Source: Chloromonas sp. AAM2 (Eukaryota > Chlorophyta > Chlorophyceae > Chlamydomonadales > Chlamydomonadaceae). Taken from it: DNA of 43,632 nt. Made by a program: the position numbers and the translations under genes. Shown in pieces: positions 1 to 9,519 of the stretch (position 1 is the first letter of the stretch; every line of letters starts with the position of its first letter). The stretch is taken from assembly GCA_004335635.1 (NCBI GenBank), contig QAXH01005303.1, positions 1 through 43,632 of the forward strand. Reading direction: 5' to 3'. The notes beneath the pieces were generated by a model. The model saw only the letters and a list, made by a program, of their open reading frames with translations. It made no database searches and was not told the DNA's origin.

Positions 1-48
1 GTGCCCATCCCGTTCCGTGTCCTCTGACGGCTTCCCTGGTGTAAATAC
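1..48 (-). repeat. Left arm of inverted repeat (family R2)
   Basis: The first 48 bases match the reverse complement of 1678-1725 at roughly 41 of 48 positions. Shared blocks include gtgcccatcccg and tcctctgacggcttcc. The window begins inside this copy, so its outer limit is unknown. It could be one end of a transposon or two independent insertions in opposite orientation; no transposase was seen between the arms. Confidence 0.6.
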
Positions 49-1677
49 ATATATATATACACCTCTGCATTACCCAGCATACCTTTGCCTTGATAACACA
101 CGTCTGCGTTACCTAAGCATACCTTTGTGTTGCCTCTTTCACGGTGATACAGCTCCTGGTACTCTGTCGCCTCGCGCTCCACGGCTTGCATGGGGGTCTC
201 ATCCTGATCATCACGATTAGAGCTAGAGAAAATTGGGGTTGTCGTCTTAAATCTGGGAGTCAATAGCAGCTTCGGAAACATAGCAGTCTCGGAAGAAGAT
301 GCAGGCAGTCATACCACTGCAGAGTACATGTTGCATTACAAGCTGGTGTATGCTCTGCTTTCACTGCTCTGTGAAATTTGCACCTCTGCTGTCGGGAACA
401 AATCAAAGCTGCATGGACGTACCTCATACTTGTACTTGCCAAGGCCAGGATCGGGTACACATCCTGCCTTGCAAATCTGAGGATGTCTGCCTGCAAGGTG
501 GCACTCGAACTACTCGGTCCAATACTTTCCCGCAGGAACGGGATTGACCTTGCCAGTCACTTGTCAACGGTAAAAAGCTAGCCAGGTTTGCCGCTGATGG
601 CCACCTTGTTTTGAACAGCTCATGCTGCATGGATTGCCGCATATCCTTGGCATCTGTTTTCTCTTTGCAATGTCGGCACTGCGGCTGGACTTACCGTGCA
701 CATAGCCTGGGAACGGGTTAGCCCCCACGCTGCCATGGCCAAAAGGGCAGCGACTTGGCAAGTGGTTTCGAATCTCGGCAGTTGACTGCGAAGTGCCTTG
801 CACGCCATTGGCGATGTGCGTGTCATTTCGAACTGCATGCTTGACGTCACGTTTTTGAGGATGCGTGGCTAGAGACTTCTCCAAGGGTACGCCGTGAAGT
901 GAGGCAGCTGACCCACAGCCCAAGATGCGCAAAATTGCAGCCATCAAAGGATCTCGAGTCACCGAAAATGATGTAAGGGGTCATGCAGGCAGCACTGTGT
1001 GTTTTCTAATAGCACTGGGTGTTTTCCAAATAAACAAAGGTAAAATGTTGTCTTCCCGGTTCCCGGATGGCCAACGCACTAACGGCTGCCATGGCCTGGT
1101 CAGACCGAAGCAAAACAGCAGGCTATACCCTATCCTAATTCAGCGGGCTGCTAGATTAACCGTTGCTGGGTACCATCTGTGGAAGGCGCCCCGCACTGAC
1201 GGCCAGCGCAGAAACCCCTCACAACAGTTGGGGTAGCCGGGTCTGACTCGGACATGCCGGGTCTGACCCAGTGAGCGTGCCTGTGTCTGGGCTGGTGCGC
1301 CTTAACATTCCTGATTGCACCGGCACTCGGCTGCGGCCTCGCTAGGGCTGGTCTGAAATATTGTTTCAATCTGTCTCAAGTGCAGCGAGAACGCAGGACT
1401 CACAGGACCCGGGTTATTCTCATGGTCGTCTGCTACGGTACTCAGGCACCAGTGAGTAGGATGTGAGTAGGATGGATTATGTGATTACTCTGCATTGGGC
1501 CACCAAGAGTTGCAGGTCGCTGCACAACAGGCAGATGACCAATTTAGGCACCAACACGAACGGTTTCACCACAACTCTTAGCAGCACTGATCCAGCTGAA
1601 TGCAGTGAAGCCAACACGTGAAAGCAGCCAGCACCTACCGAGCATGGAAGTATGCCTTGCATGTCTGTAAAAAAAAC

Positions 1678-1760
1678 TGTATCTACAGCAAGGAAGCCGT
1701 CAGAGGACATGCACCGGGATGGGCACCGCCCTGACCTACCTTGAGCAAGAAAGCAAAACG
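1678..1760 (+). repeat. Right arm of inverted repeat / dispersed repeat copy (family R2)
   Basis: Positions 1678-1725 are the partner of the arm at 1-48. The similarity appears to continue rightward to a third, more diverged copy in the receptor-kinase gene near 13625-13690: both carry agccgtcaga, then gccctgacct, then a purine-rich gagcaa/aaagcaaaac-type stretch. A moderately repeated, non-coding family is the simplest reading. Confidence 0.5.
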
Positions 1761-2231
1761 AACGCAGGGACGAAAGCAGGCAAGACAGGCCAACTAAGGG
1801 CAAAACAGGAACGAGCTGCCCAAGCCACTGTAACGGTTGGCACGCAAGGTCACACTCTGGCCGGTGTGATCTAGTGGTTTCGTCACGTGGCTGCACCCAG
1901 TGCGAACGGCAAGATGGAGGACGATATTTCCTATCATACAATTAGTATGTACGGAACCTGGTTCATAGCTGGGCACGATGTCTACCCTGATCGTGGTACT
2001 CCCTTGAGTCATTCGGCATTGAGCGCTAAACGTAACAGCCATGGTCAAAGACTAGGACACGGGACGCAAGAAGGGCCAGGAGGCCTAGTCAGTCACGCCT
2101 AAGCAGAGGTGTTGGACATGTATGATAGACCCTATACAACCGCATAGGATATGGACTGTATAATACTCCATATCATGAATAGATGTGTTCGACAAACGTG
2201 CAACCCAGCAACAGCCACTGCTTTTGCCTTG

Positions 2232-5200
2232 TTATTTCTGTTGTGTTTTGACAGTGTTAGCCACTTTGCGTTTCTCCACGGCCGCTGTCCCTGAGCATGT
2301 CATGGTCGTCCAGTCCGTGGGGTGCATCTCGAACCCTGCAAACATAATAGCGTAACAAAAAAAAAGATGTTTGCCAGTTCTGGGACAATTCCTGGGAACA
2401 CCACTGGGTTCAGTGTGGGGATAGGACAAGGGGACAACCTCAGGGGATTGGACTGAGGACATGGACAGAGACAGTGAATGTTGCACCTGCACCAGTGTGG
2501 CGTGACACCAGCTGTCACTCCACTTCTGTGGAGCAATCGGTGGGATTTCCTAAGCAGTCCGTTCACTTCACTGGAGCAATTGGTGGAGCAGTCGGTGGGA
2601 TTTTATAAGCAATCGGTGGAATTCCCCGTTTTGGGACGTGCTAGTGATTGCTCTCTCAGCATGTCCATTTTGTTACCACATCAGTCAGGAGGGTGGGATG
2701 CAGAGCCTGAGCTGGCCCATGCAATTGCATAGTGAGGCCGACATGACACACCCAAGCAGTGTGTGCGCTCCGAGGGTGAGCCGACCCATCACTTGTCGCT
2801 GCACTACATGACGTGAATCGCCCTCTGAATCCCCTTCACACAGAGAGACGTGTATCTGCTGGCTTGAGGCACACCACGATGGCGAGAACTTGCTACCAAC
2901 GGAGATGCAAAACAACGTGGGATGGAATACACGTACCTGCCACACTCTTGGCATAGACAACGCCCAGGTGATCCTGCATCACCAGACGCATGCACAGCAG
3001 CTGTCAACGCGATGGGAAGCAGTCAGCAGCGAAAGCCGCCGTAGATTGAATGAACACGCAAACCCAGATGCCTCAAAGTTGGATATGGGGGAAAAGACAG
3101 AAGTACGGAACGCGAACGGGTCCGTCGGACTCGGGTGGCGGACGGGCGTCTAGTGCGTGTCTATACGTATCGTCTATCCAATGCGGAGGCTTGCATCACC
3201 AGTCATGCAACTGAAGCCCTACGCTAAAAAAGACAGACTTGGATTGTGGACCGTGAGGCGTGAAGGTGGACGCCAAAAGATGTCGGGAGGGAAAGAAGGG
3301 GGGGCTTGCATCTTATAAGACGTGCAAGGTGATTGGAAGCAGCCAGACGCGAGTAGTCAGAGAGCGGTGCTCCATATAACTTTACACTCAACCCCTCACA
3401 TGCTTATGTTAAGTGGTGAGCGACGCTAAGCGAAGCACATCCCATCATCCCGCACCCACCTTTGCCGCCGTGAGGTACACCGAGCGTGCATCGCCCAGTG
3501 AGAGCACCTCGCACCGCACGATGTCGCCGGGCCGGAAGCAATCGTACATGACCACCTTGTCTATTTCAGTGGCGCGCACGTCCTGCTGCCTGCGCACCAT
3601 GCATGCATTCACAACAGGCACGTCATGCAGCATGATGGGATAGCCACTCAACAGCGCTCAACGTCCTGCACATCGTGAATATCATGCATTCAGTCAGGCG
3701 AGCAAGGTTGCCAATCATGCATTGGTTTGCGGTCAATTGCAATCGTAAGAGAAAATACTAAGCAGGTCAGCTTGCCACCGGCCTGGCATTTATGACCTAA
3801 TCATCTCAGTTTTCAAGGTGGCTGGCAGAAATCGCTAGCCTACATGGCAACCAGCCACAGATACCGCCTTGCTACATTTGCCATCACGGAATGGCCTCAC
3901 TACGAAGTACGAACACCTATCCCTCACCCGTGCCTGCCTAGCCCAGTATCTGATCATCATCAATCACTACAGTACTGCAGCTAGACACAACATCTCCCCA
4001 AACTTACGTCGCTCGCCTCGTCTCTTGCATTGCTTGCTAGCGTTCACGCTCGATGCATGTGAGGCCCCCTGATGTAATCAATGTATAACTTGTGCGCCTG
4101 ACAACCAATAAGCCAAAAAGACTCACTGGTAGCAGGGTGCAAGGTGCGTACCTTATGACCCCTCTAAACTCTGCCGTGAGTGCATGTGTGCCCAAACACA
4201 TGATAATGCAGTTGGCTGACGTGGTTTGCACGCGCGTGACCTGCATGCATGGTCAGGCCAGGCACATTGCAATGGATGAATAGATCAGAATGAGTAGGGC
4301 ATGCAATGACAAGTTGAATGTACAAAACAGCTTTCTATTCTATCTGCGGACAATATAGATGTAAAACGACACTGACACTTGCACTCACACTCACCACCAG
4401 AATTCTCCAGGCCTTGAATTTGCCCTTAGCGACGGCCACAAACTAAAGTACAGCATCCAACTGTCTGTCCGTTGATCCATTCATCCGTTAATCTATCTAT
4501 CTATCTGTCTATCTATCTAACTATCTATCTTTCTATCCATATATCTATATATCTGTCTATCCATCTATCTATGACTATGTGACCATGAGACTCGATACTA
4601 TGAGGAATCGCACCTTGGCCGTGACCGTATCCCCCGGCCTCGGCACCCGCGACACACTGCCTGCGGGCGCTACCTCAATCACCTCCTGAGGCCCACCCTG
4701 CAGCGTCAGGCATGGCATGGGTAGAGCAGGACAGGGAGGCATGGCATTGAGGCATGGCACTAGCCATAGACCGGACACTGTTAACCCTGCAGGTTGGCCA
4801 CAAGAGCAGGCCACAGTGACATCCAGCACTAAGGAGACATCAGCTGTGACGCTGTCCAAGCCCCAGAGGGCCAGCAGGCTGTAGCAAGGAGAGGCAGGGG
4901 TGCCCCACTCTCAACTTGGAACCGTGTTGCCAGTGATGCATTCGTACTTTGCATCCTGCTACCAGTGAGCTTTCTTGGCTTAACTATGAAAAGCCATGTA
5001 ATGATGATGATGGTCTATATGATCACTGTCCAAGCGCATGATGTGCACTTGCATGTGGCCTGGGGACCTCATGGTGATTGGCCAATGCTGACTACCGAAG
5101 TGATGCCAAACCGCACATAATTTACTGCTGGCATGGCCTTCACATGGCCTCGCATGCCACATCTTCGGCTCATGCAGTTACACTTCTTTGCTTTCTTGGC

Positions 5201-5570
5201 GGTGCCATTGAGCGGCGCAAGCAACATGAATTCACCTGATTAGAGGAGGGCTGCTGCTGGTCTGTTTCTGTAGGCGCGCGTGTGAGCTGTCGTCCAACTA
5301 TTGAAGAGTAGATGACACCATTTCGTGTATGAGTACCCGAGCCTGCCAAGTACTCGTCCTGCATGTGGAACAGTACACAGGAGTGGGGATGGGCAAGCAG
5401 TGATGGTCTGCGCCGAGGATGCAATACAAGCAAGGCATGTGAGGAGGCATCAGCATGCAAGACGACTAAAATTCTCTGCAAGGTTGTGCATGTGCTGCTG
5501 CATGGGATGCGAGCGGTCGTACACTCACCTCCCTTGCCAACCTGTCGCCGGGGCAGACTATCGCGGCCAT
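2232..5570 (-). CDS. CSL4: Exosome complex cap subunit CSL4 (EXOSC1), one small exon unresolved
   Basis: Cap subunit of the RNA exosome; its S1 RNA-binding domain helps guide RNA into the nine-subunit core for 3'-5' decay or processing in nucleus and cytoplasm. Exons on the minus strand: 5570-5529 (start, MAAIVCPGDRLARE), 5358-5236 (GSGTHTRNGVIYSS, the N-terminal signature), 4697-4614 (PRPGDTVTAK, S1 entry), 4240-4152 (S1 core, TAEFRGVI), 3589-3460 (RQQDVRATEIDKV, then FRPGDIV and SLGDARSVYLT) and 2335-2232 (MHPTDWTTMTC, then EKRKVA and stop). All are bounded by GT-AG, and phases join through exon 5. A short exon of length 3n+1 that should encode the ELGVV-like segment is missing from my model, between 3459 and 2336. 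The visible part encodes about 190 residues, the usual family size. Start chosen because it begins the family N-terminus directly. Confidence 0.9.
3952..4160 (+). repeat. Dispersed repeat R1, copy A (CSL4 intron 4)
   Basis: Two blocks match copy B at 29626-29805: 3966-4007 (containing tactgcagct and acacaacatct) and 4094-4160 (cgcctgacaa, then actcactggtagcagggtgc, then tatgacccc). About 85 bases between them (4008-4093) are absent from copy B. The right end reaches the exon 4 splice donor of CSL4 (GT at 4151-4150 on the minus strand) and appears to run a few bases into the exon. No coding capacity or terminal inverted repeats seen. Confidence 0.7.
4490..4575. repeat. (TATC)n microsatellite in CSL4 intron 3
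   Basis: An imperfect run of ctat/ctgt/ccat tetranucleotides, about 85 bases long. It begins about 40 bases inside the intron from the exon 3 donor (exon 3 ends at 4614 on the minus strand). Confidence 0.85.
4921..5013 (-). repeat. Dispersed repeat R1, copy C, inverted and internally deleted (CSL4 intron 2)
   Basis: Read on the minus strand, this carries the (CAT)n block, then acatggcttttc as in copy B. It then jumps directly to aagccaagaaagctcactgg, tagcagg and tgcaaagtacgaatg, also as in copy B, so the middle of about 90 bases is missing. It lies in CSL4 intron 2 in the orientation opposite to copy A in intron 4. Confidence 0.75.
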
Positions 5571-5742
5571 CCTTCAAAAATGTAGTCAAAACCTCAACCC
5601 ATCCGCAAATCACCCAGCACGCCGGCTGGTAACGGACATCGCGGTTAGACCGGTTTGCTGCATCATTTGCTCACGGCAGCTTGCAGTAAGCCCACACCTT
5701 GATGGTGAAACTATTGCGATTCTAGATGTCATAGTTGCTACA
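5571..5742. promoter_or_regulatory. Shared intergenic region between divergent CSL4 and small membrane-protein gene
   Basis: Only 172 bases separate the CSL4 start codon (minus strand, 5570) from the predicted start at 5743 on the plus strand, so both promoters and 5' UTRs must fit here or overlap. No TATA-like box or other recognisable motif was identified. Promoter role is inferred from gene orientation only. Confidence 0.4.
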
Positions 5743-6932
5743 ATGGCCAGGCCTCGAGCCAGCAAGCAAGGAGGTCTTACAAGTACGGTGTTGGCTGCCT
5801 GGCGAGCAGCAGAACCAGCAACAAGGCGCAACACCATTGCTGGTGGCCTTTGCATAGTGTGGGCAATCTACTTGATGGTAAGAAGTAGCTGCGCCCACCG
5901 CACGCCAGCAGGGGAGGTTGGCACTACGGCGTTCAATGCTCGCCAACTATTATTGCATGGTAGACGACAGAAGCATATGGTGCAGGATGGTATGCCATAC
6001 TTAGTGTCAATGCCAGTAAGTGCCTGAGCCATGCCTGCACTTGCGCCATGCGTGGCCACAGAAGTGCATGGCGTACAGTCACAGTCTGCACTCTCTGACT
6101 AACATGGGCAGTTGAACCATCCATGACATTCATGCTTGCAGATCGACATGCGCGACCTGCAGCAGGACCCACGGCTTAGAGAAAAGCTGAAAATGGATGA
6201 CCCCAACGCACCTACTTTGCAAAACGTCTGGATGGACAAGTTCAACAAGATTACTAGGTGAGGATGAATCTTATTTGGTAGGTTTCATTTGCACACAACT
6301 ATGCCAACCATGCAGGTTTACGTCGCAGTCACTGCCTGTAGAGGTGGGCTTCCCTCAAGTGATCCCAGCCTGGAAGACACTTGACACACACACACCAGAA
6401 ACCCAAAGCATGCCAGGAAAATATATGTAGGCAACCACCGATGACAGTCATTGGCCTAGTCTGTGTAGAGATGGCAGCAGGAAGACCAAAATGTAGAGGA
6501 ACATGCTGGGGACCAGGCTGGAGACCGTCCTGACGACAAACTCTGAGCAAACGTCTAGAGGAAAAATGAAAGCATGTTAGGTGGATTCGTAAACAGGGCA
6601 AGTGTTCAACTGCGCGGAGGATTTCAAGGATGGCCAAGGGCCATTCCTAATCATCAAATGCGTAATTATTGAACAGAATGACGTCAGTGTGTTGTCCTTG
6701 CATGCAGGGGCAAAGACTCGGACAACTACTAGTTCACCCGGTCAGGACTGTACCCAGCAGACCTTGGGCCAGCAGCCTGGCAAAACCACTAGTTGGGGTT
6801 GGGGAGCAGAGCGTTAACAACCATGATGCCCTGAACCAAGCGATTGGGACAGATGTGGCCAACATCCTGGCTGAGGTGGTAATTGGAGTGGAGAGGAGTG
6901 GCTTGATGGGTTTTCACATGCGAGTATCTTGA
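5743..6932 (+). CDS. Small predicted membrane protein, unknown function
   Basis: I do not recognise this family. Four exons fit in phase: 5743-5877, 6142-6257, 6316-6343 and 6708-6932 (504 nt, 167 residues). Exon 1 gives a basic N-terminus (MARPRASKQGG) and a hydrophobic stretch at about residues 31-46 (TIAGGLCIVWAIYLM), a likely single membrane span. Exon 2 encodes a charged soluble segment (DMRDLQQDPRLREKLK, then NVWMDKFNKIT) typical of real coding sequence. Exons 1 and 2 have clean GTAAGA/GTGAGG donors and a TGCAG acceptor. Exons 3 and 4 are supported only by splice signals and phase. Exon 4 could instead be spliced at 6875/6876 and continue further right. The gene is divergent from CSL4 across a 172-bp gap. 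Organellar or endomembrane location is possible but not shown. Confidence 0.45.
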
Positions 6933-9106
6933 GAGGCGAGGGGGGAGGGGAGGCTGCTCTGCAACACTGTTATGCATCCCAGCGAACACAAAACATCACG
7001 GCAATGGCCCGTTCATGGATCTGGGCCATGGTTCATGCAGTGCCTCAATGCATATCCGTCTCTGGCAGGTGGTGTGGTATAGTCGGGACCTGTGCAGGAC
7101 ATCAAGCCTGTTAGCTTGCACCTTCTTTGAGCAGTCACAAAGTCGGTTGTTTCTTGTTGGTGCATCAACCACAAACCTTCGTTGTGAGCGCCATGCGTGC
7201 AGTGCAAGCATCAATGCGTTTGCAGACCTTCAACAGATAGCATGTGAGTGATAGCCACATAAGCGTGTACCAGGAACAGCACGACAAGAACCAGGCGCTT
7301 CCTGTATCACTATGGCGACAACGTCATCACTGCACTCGTTCATGTGGTGCCGCTCAAGTCGGGTGTGGGTATATCTGCATATCCAATGGCGGCGCACACC
7401 TGCCGGTACTGCTAGCAGTCGTGTTTTGATGCGCATAAGGTACCTAGGGGTTAGGCTCTTGACACTCCTGACCGCTTGCCTGATGAGCTCGATGCCGCAT
7501 GCCTTGCCGTCTTGCCCCTCCTTTCAACTCTGTGCCTGGCATCCCATGCTAGCTAACTTGGGTCGACGCCGGCGTGTGCAGTCATTGAAGCCATGTTGTG
7601 CCGGAACAGAAAACAGGACACAGTTTGGAGCCATTGAGCATTGAGCATGACGTGCCTGATGGCGTAACCTATAACAGGCCTACAACGTTCCTGCTGCTGC
7701 ATCAGCATGGCGGTTGAGGTGCCTGGCGAACAAAGACACCACCTCCTGTCAAGTGGACCTGCACCACTGGAAGCGATATCTCTGGCATTGTCAGCACCAG
7801 CCCACTGCTTGTGTCTGCTCTAAGCGTGTCGTTGGAGACAGCTTGGGCCATCAGGAAAAGCCCAGATTTGACTGGAGGAATGTGCCAACCAATCACCTGC
7901 GTTCTAGCAAAACCGCCTCGTTTTCCTACAAGCACTTCTCATACTCACGCACACTCAGACTGCGACAACCCGGCCAGGCACAGGAAGGCGACTGGAAGGG
8001 CCAGGCAACTGAAGCACTGATTCATATGAGGTTTCGTTGTCCTCCTGGCATCCTCATGTATGAGGCGGAGATCTGTTCTCCGTCCGGGCATCCAAATTGA
8101 AATTGAGACTGCTGCTGTCGCATACCTGATGCCAAAAAAACCAAGAACTGTTCCAGAATGAATGGCAGAACTGGCAAACTTCTTTTTTTGTTTTTATTTT
8201 GATACTGTGCTGTGTGATGTGGTTATGTTCTGCGCCGACATAACAAAGTCAGCCGACAAGTCACAGGCTAGACTAGAGGTTTGTGGACGCTGGTCAAACA
8301 AAGCAATTGTCCAAGGGGCTTGCCAAGACCTGTGACGACAGATTACCATTGAAGGGCCATTGCCATTGGACATGGTCCATCGCATGGCCAGTATGGCCTA
8401 CATCTACTGAGCTTACAAGGAGGGAGTGCACACCATGTAGCAAGTCCAACGCAAATATCAACTATTTGCGCAAATTGCCAAACTTTCTTTTTCTCCATTT
8501 CCTGAGCTTACATTGGCATCGTCGAGCGGCTGACTCATTACGATATCAGATAACTTTCACTCAATCCCAAGCTAGGCTGTCTGTGTGGCCAAGAGGTAGA
8601 ATGGTAGGAACGAGGCTCAGAGAAGTTGTGCAACGGCCGAGTCACCAGCAGTCACCGTCCGTCAAAAACATCAACTACTTTATGGCGTCGCAATCCCTCG
8701 GATGCCCATCCTCGGTCTGAGAACGCGGCTCAAGCACCACAAGGTTGCAGAGGCAGCAATATGGCACGTTCGTGTGAAGCTATCACATGCGTCACCGGCT
8801 TTTTGAAAAGCCGGATGGTCTGTGAAAATTGCTAAGCTGCATAGGCATTGGCGTAGGACTGTATGATCATAAGTGCACAGCACGATTAATAACTTGGCGT
8901 GCCGGCGTTTCAGTGCACGCCATGGTCTCGCCAATCATGCGTAGCGCTCGCTGCACAACGTGCTGCCTCGTGGAGCTAGGCGGCTTGTGCGATTGCAATC
9001 TCAAGCGAACCAAAGTGCTTCCGACAGGTCCAATGATTTACACCTAGCCGTGACCACAGAACTAGCTAGGATTGAGGAATGGCCTTCTGAGGAGGAGCGG
9101 CCGCAG
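6933..9106. other. Gap between small membrane-protein gene and receptor kinase
   Basis: No gene can be firmly called. Around 7718-8020 one plus-strand frame weakly resembles the C-terminal part of saccharopine-dehydrogenase-like oxidoreductases (see findings). 8960-9168 is open and has a plausible splice donor at 9168/9169, so it may contain a 5' exon of the kinase gene. The rest shows only short, family-less open frames and T-rich stretches. No TGTAA motif was seen after 6932. Confidence 0.35.
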
Positions 9107-9320
9107 ATGCAAACGACAACAACAACAACAGCAGAACAGCGTAGTGGCGGCTCTGGAGATCTTACCAGGTAGGATAGTGGTGCCTGGACAGGCAAGCCTG
9201 GCTGGGTGGGCATGCTCCAAGGGTTGACCATACTTTTCCCAAACGTACAGTTTCCATATTTGCAGAGTGTGCGGAGTCTGGACACAGCCATGGTTGGGAG
9301 CAGCTCTTTCACGGGGTGGC

Positions 9321-9519
9321 ATGCAATATCACAGCAGAACCACCACCAGCAGCAGCAGCAGCAGCAGGAGCTTCAGATACAGGCGAAAAATCGGCAGGCT
9401 CACACGCTGCTGCATTGCTTGGGCTCTGGCTCTGCTTTGTCTGCTACCAAACACAGCATCAGCCGCTGGACCTGTTGTAATGGACCTTGGCTGGGCTAGG
9501 GGGCTAGGACAGGCCAACG
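9321..9519 (+). other. Signal sequence exon of the receptor kinase
   Basis: The exon encodes a Ser-rich start built on a CAG-type trinucleotide run (9346-9368). A basic patch (YRRKIGRL) follows, then a hydrophobic core (CCIAWALALLCLLP) and a plausible signal-peptidase site after ASA (NTASA-AG). The long basic N-terminus before the core could also act as a signal anchor. The donor is GTGAGC at 9520. Confidence 0.65.

Larger units (their letters stand above)
1..2231. other. Intergenic / 3' flank of CSL4, no recognisable gene
   Basis: No exon with a recognisable domain was found on either strand. The longest open frames (minus 564-962 and minus 1477-1941) have no family resemblance I can name. 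The stretch contains one arm of an inverted repeat at 1-48 matching the reverse complement of 1678-1725, and a short direct repeat of gtgagtaggat near 1453-1472. The CSL4 3' UTR should extend into the right-hand end, but I see no TGTAA motif on the minus strand close to its stop codon; the nearest candidate is near 333. Confidence 0.5.

Noticed and set aside
1477..1941. 154-residue minus-strand open frame near the left edge
   Set aside because: Overlaps the inverted-repeat arm, has no recognisable motif and no splice or start support.
2280..2335. tRNA B-box-like GGTTCGA on the minus strand
   Set aside because: Lies in the last exon of CSL4 and encodes conserved residues; no matching stems.
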